A stretch of 44,159 bases of DNA from positions 2,485,842 to 2,530,000 of the forward strand of contig NZ_AP023321.1 in NCBI RefSeq assembly GCF_015140235.1. Reading direction: 5' to 3'. The DNA is from Solibaculum mannosilyticum (GTDB taxonomy: Bacteria > Bacillota > Clostridia > Oscillospirales > Acutalibacteraceae). Below the pieces are notes generated by a model. It searched no databases, was not told the DNA's origin, and worked only from the letters and a program-made list of their open reading frames with translations. Numbering within the stretch: the stretch's first letter is position 1; every line of letters starts with the position of its first letter. The position numbers and the translations under genes are program-made. Shown here piece by piece: positions 6,541 to 16,175 of the stretch.

Positions 6541-7698
6541 ATGAATCGCGAATTTTTTGAAGCGCTGCGCCAGTTGGAACAGGAAAAGAAAATCCCTGCT
6601 GAGTACTTATTGGATAAGATTTCCGAGGCCATTGTCACCTCAGTGAGACGCAGCTACGGTGGTAAGGACAATGTAGAGGTCCGTGTGGACGCCAGTAAAG
6701 ATATCTTTGAAGTCTATCTGAAAAAAGACGTGGTGGAAGAGGTGGAGGATCCCGATACCCAGATCCTTCTGGAGGATGCCCGCCGTTACGAGTCCATGTC
6801 CCGGCTGGGCGATGTGCTCCGCATCCCGCTGGAGACCAAGAAATTCGGCCGTATCGCCGCCACTACCGCCAAACACGTCATCCGTCAAGGCATCCGGGAG
6901 GCCGAGCACGGCCAGGTGCTTCAGGAGTTCCAGAGCCGTCAGCAGGAATTGGTCAGCGCCGTCGTGCAGCAGATCAATCCCCATTCCGGCAATGTGACGG
7001 TTACCATCGGCCGGTCAGAAGCCATCCTCTTTAAGACCGAGCAGACCCCAGGGGAAACCTATCACGAAGGGGATCATATTAAGGTTTATATCGTGGACGT
7101 CAAAGCCAGCGAAAAGGGACCCAGGGTTACCATCTCCCGCACCCATCCGGGCCTTGTGAAACGTCTTTTTGAAATTGAAGTGCCTGAAATCTACGACGGC
7201 ACGGTGGAAATCAAAGCCGTATCCCGCGAAGCCGGTTCCCGCACCAAATTGGCCGTATGGAGTAAGGATCCCAATGTAGACCCCATCGGCGCCTGCATCG
7301 GCAACAAGGGGGTACGCGTGGGAAAAATCGTGGAGGAACTGGGCGGCGAGAAAATCGACATCGTCAAGTACTCCGACGATCCGGCCGCCTTTATCGCCGA
7401 AGCCCTCTCCCCCGCCACCGTCCTCAAGGTGGAGATGGATCCGGAAAATCCCAAAGGCTGCCGTGTGACGGTGCCGGACAATCAATTGTCCCTGGCCATC
7501 GGCAACAAAGGTCAGAACGTCCGCCTGGCCGCCAAACTGACCGGCTGGAAAATCGATATCCGTCCGGAATCGGGTTTCTACGGCGAGGAGGCCGAGCCTG
7601 CCAAAGAAGACACCAGCCATTCTGAAGGGTCTGATACAGAGGCTGTGGACACAGCTTCCGAAGAAGTGAACACCGAAGTGGAAACGGTGCAGGAATAA
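6541..7698 (+). CDS. nusA: transcription termination/antitermination factor NusA
   Basis: This 385-residue RNA polymerase-binding factor modulates pausing, termination and rRNA antitermination. It has an N-terminal polymerase-binding domain (about 1-125), an S1 domain (about 130-200), and KH1 and KH2 domains to about residue 345, including DPIGACIGNKGVRVGKIVEE and LSLAIGNKGQNVRLAAKLTG. An acidic tail of about 40 residues (EEAEPAKEDTSHSEG...) ends the protein; the C-terminal acidic repeats of proteobacterial NusA are absent, as usual for Firmicutes. GGAGG lies 11 bases before the ATG. It is co-transcribed with rimP. Confidence 0.97.
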   Translation: MNREFFEALRQLEQEKKIPAEYLLDKISEAIVTSVRRSYGGKDNVEVRVDASKDIFEVYLKKDVVEEVEDPDTQILLEDARRYESMSRLGDVLRIPLETKKFGRIAATTAKHVIRQGIREAEHGQVLQEFQSRQQELVSAVVQQINPHSGNVTVTIGRSEAILFKTEQTPGETYHEGDHIKVYIVDVKASEKGPRVTISRTHPGLVKRLFEIEVPEIYDGTVEIKAVSREAGSRTKLAVWSKDPNVDPIGACIGNKGVRVGKIVEELGGEKIDIVKYSDDPAAFIAEALSPATVLKVEMDPENPKGCRVTVPDNQLSLAIGNKGQNVRLAAKLTGWKIDIRPESGFYGEEAEPAKEDTSHSEGSDTEAVDTASEEVNTEVETVQE

Positions 7699-7795
7699 CC
7701 CAGACATAATACGGCAGGTGGTTTTCCCTCCAGCCGATTTACTCATAAATGCCCGAACGAAATGCTCTGATTTGACATGATAAGGTGATGCGACC

Positions 7796-8062
7796 ATGCA
7801 AAAAAAGGTTCCCATGAGAATGTGCACAGGATGCGGTGAAATGAAGCCCAAGCGAGAACTGGTCCGCGTGGTGAAAAGCCCGGAGGGGGAAATCTCGCTG
7901 GATCTGACCGGCCGGAAACCGGGCCGGGGCGCTTATGTGTGTCCCGACGCCGGATGCCTCAAGACCGCCCGCAAAAAAAGAAGTTTTGAGCGCACTTTTT
8001 CCTGCCAAATCCCAGACGAGGTCTACGACCGAATGGAGGAGGAAATTGCCGCCCATGAATGA
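7796..8062 (+). CDS. ylxR: YlxR family protein (RNase P modulator RnpM)
   Basis: The 88-residue protein carries the DUF448/YlxR signature: MRMCTGCGEMKPKRELVRVV near the start, then GRKPGRGAYVCPDAGCL. The cysteines could be structural. YlxR of B. subtilis has been reported to bind nucleic acid and to influence RNase P through its RNA subunit, hence the name RnpM. The ATG follows AAGGTG. It lies 97 bp after nusA and overlaps ylxQ by eight bases, the conserved arrangement. Confidence 0.94.
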   Translation: MQKKVPMRMCTGCGEMKPKRELVRVVKSPEGEISLDLTGRKPGRGAYVCPDAGCLKTARKKRSFERTFSCQIPDEVYDRMEEEIAAHE

Positions 8063-8381
8063 CCGCCTGCTCTCACTTTTGGGAATCGCCCGCCGGGCGG
8101 GTAAACTGACCATGGGGTTCGACCCTGTGGCGGAAGATGCAGCCAAACACAAGGCAAAACTTGTGCTCACGGCATCCGACCTCTCGGAGCGCACGTTGAA
8201 GGGCGTAAGAGAGGTATGCGCGCAACACAATGTCCCATGCGTCCCCCTTGGCCGTACCATGGACGAGATCCACAAGGCCATCGGGAAACGCACTGGCGTA
8301 CTGGCAACAGCCGACCACGGCTTTGCCCAATCGATCAAGGAGCTTTGCCGCTTCAACAATGAGGAGGAATCGCAATTATGA
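8055..8381 (+). CDS. ylxQ: L7Ae-family RNA-binding protein YlxQ
   Basis: This 108-residue protein of the ribosomal L7Ae/L30e family binds kink-turn RNA. It shows [19 protein letters not shown], then [14 protein letters not shown] and [15 protein letters not shown], matching Firmicute YlxQ. The chosen ATG at 8055 overlaps the ylxR stop, with GGAGGAGGA upstream inside ylxR. Its own stop TGA overlaps the infB start by four bases, so translation of ylxR, ylxQ and infB is coupled. A longer frame upstream overlaps ylxR entirely and is not used. Confidence 0.93.
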   Translation: MNDRLLSLLGIARRAGKLTMGFDPVAEDAAKHKAKLVLTASDLSERTLKGVREVCAQHNVPCVPLGRTMDEIHKAIGKRTGVLATADHGFAQSIKELCRFNNEEESQL

Positions 8382-10864
8382 TGATAAAATACCGGGTGCA
8401 TGAAGTAGCAAAAGACCTGGATATCCCCAGCAAACAAGTGGTCGACCTACTTGCCAAGTACTTCGATACCCCTAAAAAACATATGACTGCTTTGACCGAA
8501 GAGGAATTAAATGTGGTGTTTGAAACCGTCACCCAAGACCATCAGGTGGATAGTTTTGACGCTTACTTTGCCGATACGGAAAAACCGGCTGCCCCTGTGA
8601 AAAAGGAAGCCCCTGCCGTTCCTCCATCTCAGGCTCAGAGTGGAAAACCCTCCGGCCCCCAGGGTAAACAGCAGAACCAAAATCAAAACGGTGCAAAATC
8701 CCAGCAGCAGGGCGGACGTCCGGCTCCCAAGTCCGGCGAACGGGATAACCGCCGTCCCCAGCAGCAAAACCGTCCCGCCCAATCCCAAGCAAAACCGGCT
8801 GGCCAGCCGTCCCAGACTCAAAACAGTCCCAAGGGACAGCAGGGCCAAAATGCCGGAAACACTGCCAAACCCCAGCAGCCCTCCCGCGGCACTGTGGTGC
8901 GCCGCACGGTGGATACCAGCCGTGCCACTGTCCAGTTGGATAAGTACAACGAGAAGTTTGAACAACTGGCTCCTGACGCAGGCAAACGGGACACTTTTGT
9001 CCGCAAGCAGAAACTGACCCAGAAGTCGGCTCAGTACCGCAATAAAAACCGCCGTGCCCGTCGGGAAACGGAGGCAGAGCGTCTGCGCCGCATCGAACAG
9101 GAACGCCAGAAAAAAGGTCTTACCATCACCGTAGGCGACGAGATCACGGTGGGCGAGCTTGCTTTGCGCCTCAAAGCCACATCGGCCGAGGTCATCAAGA
9201 AGCTGATGCAGCTGGGCGTCATGGCCAGCATCAATGAGGTCATCGACTTCGATACCGCTGAACTGGTAGCGATGGAGTTCCACGCTAAGGTGGAACGCGA
9301 AGTGGTGGTCACCATCGAGGAACGCATCATCGACGACAGCGAGGATTCCGATGACAACCTCTTCCCCCGCAGCCCGGTTGTGGTGGTCATGGGCCACGTC
9401 GACCACGGTAAGACCTCCCTGCTGGACGCCATCCGCAATGCCAAGGTCACCGCTTCCGAAGCCGGCGGCATCACCCAGCACATCGGTGCCTACCGCGTAC
9501 CGCTGGAGGATCGGGAGATCACCTTCCTGGATACCCCCGGCCACGCCGCCTTTACCTCCATGCGTGCCCGCGGCGCCCAGGTCACCGACATCGCCGTATT
9601 GGTGGTGGCTGCCGATGACGGCATCATGCCCCAGACGGTAGAGGCCATCAACCACGCCAAAGCCGCCGGTGTATCCATCATCGTGGCCATCAACAAAATG
9701 GATAAGCCCAGCGCTGATCCCGACCGCATCAAACAACAGCTGACTGAATACGAGCTGGTTCCCGAAGAATGGGGCGGCGATACTATCTGCGTCCCGGTTT
9801 CGGCCGCCACCCATCAGGGCATTGACGACCTGTTGGAGACCATCCTGCTGGTGGCTGACATGAAGGAACTCAAGGCCAATCCCAACCGCGCCGCCAAAGG
9901 CGCCGTCATCGAGGCCCGTCTGGACAAAGGACGCGGCCCGGTTGCCACCATCCTGGTGCAGAACGGCACCCTGCATGTGGGTGACATTGTGGTGGCCGGC
10001 ACTTCGGTAGGCCGTGTGCGCGCCATGCTGAACGACCATGGCGAACGGGTGGAGGAAGCCGGTCCGTCGGTACCGGTGGAGATCACTGGCTTGGACGAAA
10101 CCCCGTCGGCAGGCGATACCTTCAACGCTGTCTCGGATGAAAAGCTGGCCCGTGAATTGGTGGAGCAACGCAAATCCCAGATCAAGGAAGAGCAGTTTGC
10201 CGCCGTCCAGAAGGTCACATTGGATAACCTCTTCAGCCAGATGCAGGAGGGCGACGTCAAAGAGCTCAACGTGGTGGTCAAAGCCGACGTCCAGGGCTCG
10301 GTGGAAGCTGTCCGCCAGTCCCTGGAGAAGCTTTCCAATGACGAAGTCCGGGTCCGGGTCATCCACGGCGGTGTCGGCGCCGTCAGCGAATCGGACGTCA
10401 TGCTGGCAAACGCTTCCAACGCCATCATCGTGGGCTTTAACGTCCGTCCCGACCCCATCGCCGAAGAAAACGCCCAGCGAGCCGGCGTGGATATGCGCAT
10501 GTACCGGGTCATCTACGACTGCATCGAGGAAATCGAATCGGCCATGAAGGGCATGCTGGCTCCCAAGTTCCGGGAAGTGGTGCTGGGCCGTATCGAGGTC
10601 CGCGCCGTATACACCATCTCCAACGTGGGCACCGTCTCGGGCTGCTATGTGTTAAACGGCAAGGTAAACCGTCAATGCCAGATCCGCGTGGTGCGGGACG
10701 GCATCGTCATCACCGAGGACCGCATCTCCTCCCTCAAGCGCTTTAAGGACGACGTCAAGGAAGTCCAGCAGGGCTACGAATGCGGCATCGCGCTGGAGCG
10801 CTTTAACGACATCAAGGAAGGCGATATTTACGAAGCCTTCATCATGGAAGAATACCAGGAATAA
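8378..10864 (+). CDS. infB: translation initiation factor IF-2
   Basis: This 828-residue GTPase delivers fMet-tRNA to the 30S subunit and promotes subunit joining. An N-terminal IF2N winged-helix ([20 protein letters not shown]) is followed by a low-complexity Gln/Asn/Pro/Lys linker to about residue 180. A second IF2N domain ([20 protein letters not shown]) comes next, then the G domain: GHVDHGKT near 338, DTPGHAAF near 384 and NKMD near 438. Domains II-IV follow, ending in the initiator-tRNA-binding barrel. GGAGGA lies ten bases before the ATG; ATG codons at 8378 and 8381 are both possible. Rare codons are few, as expected for an abundant factor. Confidence 0.98.
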   Translation: MMIKYRVHEVAKDLDIPSKQVVDLLAKYFDTPKKHMTALTEEELNVVFETVTQDHQVDSFDAYFADTEKPAAPVKKEAPAVPPSQAQSGKPSGPQGKQQNQNQNGAKSQQQGGRPAPKSGERDNRRPQQQNRPAQSQAKPAGQPSQTQNSPKGQQGQNAGNTAKPQQPSRGTVVRRTVDTSRATVQLDKYNEKFEQLAPDAGKRDTFVRKQKLTQKSAQYRNKNRRARRETEAERLRRIEQERQKKGLTITVGDEITVGELALRLKATSAEVIKKLMQLGVMASINEVIDFDTAELVAMEFHAKVEREVVVTIEERIIDDSEDSDDNLFPRSPVVVVMGHVDHGKTSLLDAIRNAKVTASEAGGITQHIGAYRVPLEDREITFLDTPGHAAFTSMRARGAQVTDIAVLVVAADDGIMPQTVEAINHAKAAGVSIIVAINKMDKPSADPDRIKQQLTEYELVPEEWGGDTICVPVSAATHQGIDDLLETILLVADMKELKANPNRAAKGAVIEARLDKGRGPVATILVQNGTLHVGDIVVAGTSVGRVRAMLNDHGERVEEAGPSVPVEITGLDETPSAGDTFNAVSDEKLARELVEQRKSQIKEEQFAAVQKVTLDNLFSQMQEGDVKELNVVVKADVQGSVEAVRQSLEKLSNDEVRVRVIHGGVGAVSESDVMLANASNAIIVGFNVRPDPIAEENAQRAGVDMRMYRVIYDCIEEIESAMKGMLAPKFREVVLGRIEVRAVYTISNVGTVSGCYVLNGKVNRQCQIRVVRDGIVITEDRISSLKRFKDDVKEVQQGYECGIALERFNDIKEGDIYEAFIMEEYQE

Positions 10865-10877
10865 TTGGGGAAACACA

Positions 10878-10916
10878 ATTTGCGGGGAGGGGGATGATGT
10901 CCTCTCCCCTGCAAAT
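10878..10916 (+). other. hairpin in the infB-rbfA gap
   Basis: ATTTGC (10878-10883) plus a G-rich run pairs with a C-rich run plus GCAAAT (10911-10916), one bulge, loop of about nine. A pyrimidine-rich tract follows some 20 bases later, not immediately. It may be a weak terminator or processing site between infB and rbfA. Confidence 0.45.
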
Positions 10917-10977
10917 ACTAGTGCTATCCCCGATTTTCTTTCTCTTTTTGTTTTTTCTCCAGAAAGGAGTTACTAAA

Positions 10978-11346
10978 ATGCCAGGACATCGCATGGGCCG
11001 CGTCACGGAAGACATCAAGCGGGAACTGACTGCCATCCTGCGCACCGTCAAAGATCCGGCGGTGACGGGGATGCTGTCCATTGTCCGCTGTGAGGTATCC
11101 AGTGACTTATCGGTCGCTAAAATATTCATCAGTTCCATGGACGGTTTTGATGCTGCCAAATCAGCTGTCAAGGGCCTGACCCATGCTTCAGGCTACATCC
11201 GCCGGGAACTGAGCCTTCGCCTTTCGCTGCGCCATACGCCGCAGCTCAAGTTCATTGCCGACGATTCCATCGCCCACGGCGCTGACATCGCCCGCATGCT
11301 CGAAGACATTTCCAGGAGGGATCACGGTGAAAATCCTGACCAGTGA
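10978..11346 (+). CDS. rbfA: 30S ribosome-binding factor A
   Basis: This 122-residue KH-like cold-shock/ribosome assembly factor binds immature 30S subunits. The family core is clear: RMGRVTEDIKRELTAILRTV, then CEVSSDLSVAKIFISSM and RLSLRHTPQLKFIADDSI. The ATG at 10978 has AAAGGAG at a good distance; the longer frame opening at 10894 lacks one and covers the hairpin region. It overlaps nrnA by 20 bases. Confidence 0.96.
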   Translation: MPGHRMGRVTEDIKRELTAILRTVKDPAVTGMLSIVRCEVSSDLSVAKIFISSMDGFDAAKSAVKGLTHASGYIRRELSLRLSLRHTPQLKFIADDSIAHGADIARMLEDISRRDHGENPDQ

Positions 11347-12280
11347 CGCCGCTGAGATGCTGCAAAGCGCCGACGACATCTTGATTTTAACCCACCAGTC
11401 TCCCGATGGGGATACCTTGGGTTCCGGATTTGCCATCTGCCGGGCCCTAAGACGTTTGGGGAAACGGGCCCAGGTGGTGTGTTCCGACCAGATTCCCCAC
11501 AAATACGCCTATCTGTGGGAAGGGCTCGACAGCCAGCAGTTTACCCCTAAGTTTATTCTGGCGGTGGATGTCGCCGATCCCAAGCTGCTGGGCAATAAGC
11601 TCTCGGTTTATGCCGACAAGGTGGATCTGTGCATCGATCATCACGGGTCCAACACCCAGTATGCAAAGCACCTTCTCCTTGAGGAATGCGCCGCCACCTG
11701 TGAGATGATTTACGGCGTTATCGGCGCCATGGGGGTGGAACTGGACCGGGCTATGGCGGAAGATCTCTATACCGGCATCTCCACCGATACCGGCTGTTTC
11801 CGCTATTCCAACACCACCGTCCGCACCCATCTCATCGCGGCAAAACTCTTGGGGCTGGGCATCGATGCCTATGCCATCAACCGGGCCATGTTTGAAATCA
11901 AGTCCCCCAGCTTCTTTGCGCTGCGCAAACTGGCCTTGGATTCTATGGAAACCTATTTTGACGGCCACTGCGCCCTTATTTATATCACCTACCAGAACAT
12001 GCAGTCCACTTCGGCCCAGCAGGAGGATCTGGATGGCCTGACCGCCATCCCCCGCCAGATGGAGGGTGTAGACATCGGCGTCATTCTCAAGGAAAAAGAA
12101 CCGGGGGCATGGAAGATCTCAGTCCGCACCGGCGAGCCCTACAACGCTTCTGCCTTGTGCTCCAAGCTGGGCGGCGGCGGACATGCCCGTGCCGCCGGAT
12201 GCGCCTTAACCGGTACTGCCCAGCAGGTGCGGGATCAGATGCTGCCGGTGCTGGCAGAGGCATTGGGTGTATCCTTATGA
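11327..12280 (+). CDS. nrnA: bifunctional oligoribonuclease/PAP phosphatase NrnA (DHH family)
   Basis: This 317-residue DHH/DHHA1 phosphoesterase degrades nano-RNA and dephosphorylates pAp in Firmicutes. Metal-site motifs are visible: [12 protein letters not shown] (H23, D27, D29), [15 protein letters not shown] and [14 protein letters not shown]. The C-terminal DHHA1 motif [11 protein letters not shown] binds substrate. The start is GTG at 11327, directly after AGGAGGG within rbfA. The stop overlaps the truB ATG (ATGA), a tight operon. The order rbfA-nrnA-truB is standard for the group. Confidence 0.95.
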
Positions 12281-13170
12281 ACGGTATCCTGTGCGTGGAC
12301 AAGCCGCAGGAGTTCACTTCCTTTGACGTAGTAGCGGTACTTCGTAAATTGACCGGTATCAAACGCATCGGCCACACCGGTACCCTGGATCCTATGGCGA
12401 CGGGAGTGCTGCCGGTGATGGTGGGCAACTGTACCCGGTTTTTAGAACTGCTCCCCTCCCACGGCAAACGGTATACCGCCCGGCTCCAATTGGGAGTGGC
12501 TACCGATACCCAGGACATCTGGGGGACGGTGATATCCAATCGTCCGGTGGCGGTGGGGAAAGCCCAGGTAGAAGCTCTCCTCCCCCGCTTTACCGGACAG
12601 ATCCAGCAACTGCCTCCCATGTATTCCGCCGTCAAGCAGGACGGTAAACGGCTGTATGAGCTGGCCCGTCAAGGGGTGGAGGTGGAGCGTAAACCCCGTA
12701 CCGTCACCATCCATCGCCTATGCCTCACCCAGTGGGACGAGTCCTCCCATCAGTATGAAGTGGATGTCACCTGTTCGGCCGGCACCTATATCCGCACCCT
12801 CCTTCATGATATGGGGGAGGCTCTCGGATGCGGTGCAGTTATGACATCCCTGCGCCGCACAGAGGCCTGTGGTTTTTCCCTGGATGCATGCCGGGATATT
12901 CCGACCCTGCGTTCCCTGGACCGGCAGGAGCTTGAGAAAATTTTACTGCCCATCGACCAGGCTTTCCTGGAGTACCAATCCATTTCGGTTTCCGATGCCC
13001 AATCGGTCCGGTTCCAAAATGGAGGGGCTTTGGATTTAAACCGTTTGTCCCGTTCTCTGTCCTCGGATCAGATGGTCCGGGTGTACAGCAAAAGCGACCG
13101 GTTTCTCGGCCTAGGACGTGCCGACAGTCGCGCTGGACAATTGAAAATCGTCCGGCTCTTCCTCCCCTAA
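12277..13170 (+). CDS. truB: tRNA pseudouridine(55) synthase TruB
   Basis: This 297-residue enzyme makes pseudouridine 55 in the T-loop of tRNAs. The catalytic Asp38 lies in [15 protein letters not shown], with [20 protein letters not shown] and [20 protein letters not shown] also present. A C-terminal extension of about 70 residues resembles the PUA-like region of longer TruB forms. The ATG overlaps the nrnA stop. This is the last gene of the coupled block; an AT-rich gap with its own signals precedes ribF. Confidence 0.96.
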
Positions 13171-13207
13171 ATTGTTCTTTTCGTATTTTTGTTTTTAATT
13201 ATACATA

Positions 13208-13269
13208 TTGTAATTTAATTTATCTGGCAAATAATATCATTTTTGTTATATTTAATTCTAATATAACAA
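13208..13269 (+). promoter_or_regulatory. candidate ribF-nadA promoter with palindromic operator
   Basis: TTGTAA (13208-13213), 18 bp, TAATAT (13232-13237) is a plausible promoter in a very AT-rich 137-bp gap. Just downstream an inverted repeat, TTGTTATATT (13243-13252) and AATATAACAA (13260-13269), with seven bases between, covers the expected transcription start. The placement suggests a repressor site; the regulator is unknown. No FMN riboswitch is visible. Confidence 0.45.
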
Positions 13270-13307
13270 TTCGTATTATTCTTATCCTGTCTTGGAGGAG
13301 CTTGCTT

Positions 13308-14225
13308 ATGAAAGTCATCCGTCAAGTTCCCTTTTATACCAATCATACCGCCGTGGCATTGGGCCGGTTCGACGGCCTTCATCTGGGTCATCAATCGGTG
13401 ATCGGTGAGGCAATCCGCGCATCCAAGGAGGGGCTTACCTCCTGTGTCTTTACCTTTTCCCGCGGCCCTACCGATACCTCCCCCATGCTGATGACCCCCG
13501 CCTTAACCGAACAAATCCTGGGCAAGATGGGGGTGGATATCCTGCTGGCCCCCCCTTTCGACTCCATGAAGGACTGGTCACCGGAACATTTCGTATCCCG
13601 GTTCCTTCATGAACAGCTGGGCGCCAAAAAGGTTATGTGCGGATTTAATTATCACTTCGGCGCCAAGGCCGTCGGCACTCCCGATCACTTGCGGGAATTG
13701 TGCGCCCGGTATGGCATTGAAGTCGAGGTGATCGGACCCATCCAGGAATGTGGACTGCCCATCAGTTCCACCCGCATCCGCCGCCTGGTCCTCCAGGGGG
13801 ATATGCCGGGAGCCGCCCGATTGCTGGGCCGTCCTTTGCTCATTGATCTGCCGGTCATTGAAGGGAAAAAGGTGGGACGTCTCATGGGTACCCCCACCAT
13901 CAACCAGCGCCCTCCAGACCGGTTTGTCATCCCCCGGCGGGGCGTGTACGCCTCCTGCTGCTATGTGGGGGGAAAGTGGCTTCCTTCGGTGACCAACTGC
14001 GGCCTTCGCCCTACCATCAACAGCCTGGAGCATCCTCTTCTGGAAACTTGGATCCCGGATTTCTCCGGCGATCTTTACGGCCTTACCATCCCGGTGGCAC
14101 TTCTGGAATTTTTGCGTCCGGAAAAGAAATTCGACGACCTGGACCAACTGCGGGACTGCATCCAGCAAAACGGCAGAGACGCCGCCCGTATCGCCCAACA
14201 GTGGACGTTTGATTTTGTCTTTTGA
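13308..14225 (+). CDS. ribF: bifunctional riboflavin kinase/FAD synthetase
   Basis: This 305-residue enzyme converts riboflavin to FMN and then FAD. The N-terminal adenylyltransferase domain has the nucleotide-binding motif ALGRFDGLHLGHQSVI and ISSTRIRRLVLQGDM. The C-terminal kinase domain begins near residue 185 with GRLMGTPTINQRPP and includes RRGVYA. GGAGGAG lies seven bases before ATG 13308; a TTG two codons earlier is less well spaced. nadA follows by 23 bp, so two redox-cofactor genes are co-transcribed. Confidence 0.95.
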   Translation: MKVIRQVPFYTNHTAVALGRFDGLHLGHQSVIGEAIRASKEGLTSCVFTFSRGPTDTSPMLMTPALTEQILGKMGVDILLAPPFDSMKDWSPEHFVSRFLHEQLGAKKVMCGFNYHFGAKAVGTPDHLRELCARYGIEVEVIGPIQECGLPISSTRIRRLVLQGDMPGAARLLGRPLLIDLPVIEGKKVGRLMGTPTINQRPPDRFVIPRRGVYASCCYVGGKWLPSVTNCGLRPTINSLEHPLLETWIPDFSGDLYGLTIPVALLEFLRPEKKFDDLDQLRDCIQQNGRDAARIAQQWTFDFVF

Positions 14226-14248
14226 TTGATTTAAAGGAGCTATTTACC

Positions 14249-15160
14249 GTGCTAAAAGAGTTGCAAGAGAGCATCCTCTCTCTCAAAAAGGAACGAAACG
14301 CCGTCATACTCGCCCACAGTTATCAATCGCCTGAAATCCAGGAGATCGCCGATTTTACCGGCGATTCCTTTGCCCTGAGCGTCAAAGCCAAGGACATTGA
14401 CGCCGATACCGTCTTGCTGTGCGGCGTGCGGTTTATGGCGGATACGGTAAAAATTCTAAATCCCGATAAGACCGTCCTATTGCCCAACCCGGCCGCGTCC
14501 TGTCCCATGGCCCATCAGATCGATCCCCAGAGGGTCAAGGATTACAAAACAGCCCATCCGGATTGCTGTATTGTGGCCTACGTCAACACAAGCACCCGCC
14601 TCAAAGCTCAGTGCGACGTGTGCGTCACCTCCTCCAGCGCCCCTAAGATCGTATCCCGCATCCCCAATGAACACATCCTGTTTATTCCCGACTGCAACCT
14701 GGGATCGTGGGTGCAAAAACTGCTGCCGGACAAGCATCTCACCCTGTGGGACGGACACTGTCCCGTTCACAATCAGGTGACAGCCGAGGACTGCGCACGT
14801 ATGAAGGCGCTGTACCCGGACGCGAAATTGGCGGTTCATCCGGAATGTCCCCCTGAGGTAGTGGAGCAGGCTGATTTGGTAGGTTCCACCGCCGAAATTT
14901 TGCAGTATGCATCCTCCCGGGAGGACGACATCATCGTGGGCACGGAAAAGACCATTGCCGATTGGCTTGGCCTCCAGTTCCCCACCCGCCGGTTCCCTGT
15001 GCTGTCGAAAAAACTGATCTGTCACGATATGCGTATGACAACCCTTTCGGATGTCTATCACGCATTGGAAGGATCGGGCGGTGAGGAAATCGTCATGGAG
15101 GAATCCCTCCGCCTGGCGGCGAAACGCCCCATCGACGCCATGATTGAGCTCAATACATAA
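14249..15160 (+). CDS. nadA: quinolinate synthase NadA
   Basis: This 303-residue [4Fe-4S] enzyme condenses iminoaspartate with dihydroxyacetone phosphate to quinolinate in de novo NAD synthesis. Three cysteines expected to hold the cluster are visible in VLLCGVRFMAD, VHPECPPEV and KLICHDMRM. HSYQSPEIQE and PDCNLGSWV are typical. The start is taken as GTG at 14249, eight bases after AAAGGAGC; a TTG at 14222 overlapping the ribF stop has no such site. nadB and nadC are not adjacent in this window. A terminator follows. Confidence 0.95.
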   Translation: MLKELQESILSLKKERNAVILAHSYQSPEIQEIADFTGDSFALSVKAKDIDADTVLLCGVRFMADTVKILNPDKTVLLPNPAASCPMAHQIDPQRVKDYKTAHPDCCIVAYVNTSTRLKAQCDVCVTSSSAPKIVSRIPNEHILFIPDCNLGSWVQKLLPDKHLTLWDGHCPVHNQVTAEDCARMKALYPDAKLAVHPECPPEVVEQADLVGSTAEILQYASSREDDIIVGTEKTIADWLGLQFPTRRFPVLSKKLICHDMRMTTLSDVYHALEGSGGEEIVMEESLRLAAKRPIDAMIELNT

Positions 15161-15180
15161 AAAGCTACCGTTTCGCATCA

Positions 15181-15216
15181 AAAAACAGCCGTGGATTTTT
15201 TCCAGCGGCTGTTTTT
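15181..15216. terminator. intrinsic terminator after nadA
   Basis: AAAAACAGCCG (15181-15191) pairs perfectly with CGGCTGTTTTT (15206-15216) around a 14-base loop. The A/T ends make it usable in both directions. It closes the ribF-nadA unit. Confidence 0.88.
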
Positions 15217-15380
15217 AACAACAGGTCAGGTTATCCATAAACCGGCATAAAACTTATTTTAGAATGGGACATAGGGTTCTTTTTACAGGTGGATCTTCAG
15301 AGAATATTTTTATTGTGGACAAAATTCATATAGAACCATTTTCATACTTTAAAATAAGCCTGATGGAATACAAGGTGCGC

Positions 15381-15412
15381 CAAAGTTTTTTTGACACACC
15401 TGCAAAACTTTG
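15381..15412 (-). other. inverted repeat downstream of the XRE gene
   Basis: CAAAGTTTT (15381-15389) and AAAACTTTG (15404-15412) form a nine-pair inverted repeat eight bases past the stop codon of the XRE regulator. It could be its terminator, though the U-run is inside the stem. The rest of 15217-15380 shows nothing I can name. Confidence 0.35.
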
Positions 15413-15420
15413 TCCTTTCC

Positions 15421-15759
15421 CTATTTGTTGCGGAATTTAACGATGCAATTCAGGATGGTAAGCATCAGCCTTTGGTCATCCTTGGAGAGAGTATCCAAAA
15501 TGTTGTAAGCTTGAGCAGACAGATTCTCTTCTTCTGAGTAATATTCCACCAGCTTTTCAAACAACACTTCCAAAGGAAGCTCCAATGCATTGGCGATTTT
15601 CCAGATGCTTTCAATGGTCGCGTTTTTCTCTCCTCGCTCCACTTGACCGATGTAAGTGGGATGAAGTCCGCACTTTTCCGCCAACTGTTCTTGACTCAAC
15701 CCTTTGCGCATTCTGCAGTGTTTCAGCCTCTCCCCTACCGTTTTGATAATCTCATTCAA
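15421..15759 (-). CDS. XRE-family helix-turn-helix regulator
   Basis: The 112-residue protein has a Cro/C1-type helix-turn-helix domain at about 8-65 (LKHCRMRKGLSQEQLAEKCG then HPTYIGQVERGEKNATIESI). A C-terminal helical region (about 70-112, TLSKDDQRLMLTILNCIVKF) probably dimerises it. The start is taken as TTG at 15759, eight bases after GAGG; a GTG three codons earlier abuts that site. Upstream, four copies of an 11-bp motif stand at exact 30-bp steps, a likely autoregulatory operator. It diverges from the nucleotidyltransferase/HEPN pair. The regulated pathway is unknown. Confidence 0.85.
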   Translation of the reverse strand: MNEIIKTVGERLKHCRMRKGLSQEQLAEKCGLHPTYIGQVERGEKNATIESIWKIANALELPLEVLFEKLVEYYSEEENLSAQAYNILDTLSKDDQRLMLTILNCIVKFRNK

Positions 15760-15779
15760 TCTAGTCACCTCAGAAATAG

Positions 15780-15880
15780 ACTAAAGGCATTGAATATTAT
15801 TTTCTATAGACTATTGATATTAATCAAATTTTAATTTATACTATAGGTATGATTCAAACTACAGTGTGTACTATAAGTAT
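15780..15880. promoter_or_regulatory. four-copy operator array with 30-bp period upstream of the XRE gene
   Basis: Direct copies of an 11-bp motif, consensus ACTATAGGTAT, occur at 15780 (ACTAAAGGCAT), 15810 (ACTATTGATAT), 15840 (ACTATAGGTAT) and 15870 (ACTATAAGTAT). The period is exactly 30 bp, close to three helical turns, so bound proteins would lie on nearly the same face. The spacers are AT-rich and dissimilar. The first copy is 21 bp from the TTG start. An operator for the XRE protein is the simplest reading. Confidence 0.7.
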
Positions 15881-16038
15881 GCAAGTTGTTCAAAATGAGT
15901 CAAACCTCCGCCAAATCCTCTTTTTCTCCCCTTGATCTCCTCACATTCGTGACTGAAATACTGGGGGCCAAAAGGATGGCGGAAGCTTCTATTTCCCTTA
16001 TTTCTCCTTCTTTATGATTTCTTCTTTTTTCATCTCCA

Positions 16039-16075
16039 AGAAATGCCGGGGCGGATAATCCGTCCCGGCATTTCT
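16039..16075. other. strong 17-bp hairpin in the XRE-MNT gap
   Basis: AGAAATGCCGGG (16039-16050) pairs with CCCGGCATTTCT (16064-16075), extended inwards by a G-U and a CGGA/TCCG stem with a three-base loop. No U-run follows on the plus strand. It may be a bidirectional terminator or a dispersed palindrome. Between 15881 and 16175 I see no gene. Confidence 0.6.
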
Positions 16076-16175
16076 ATGTTGCCCTTCTCCAGCAAAATCT
16101 AGTCAGTGCAATCATCTATTTTTATCCCGCTGATCCCTCAGATTGAGAGAATTATTTGATCTATTTGTGCATCGG

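Noticed and set aside
7015..7851. Minus-strand frame opposite nusA
   Set aside because: It is an antisense shadow without a ribosome binding site or domain.
8507..10366. Long minus-strand frame of 619 codons opposite infB
   Set aside because: It is the antisense shadow of infB in high-GC DNA, rich in His/Gly/Leu, with no recognisable domain.
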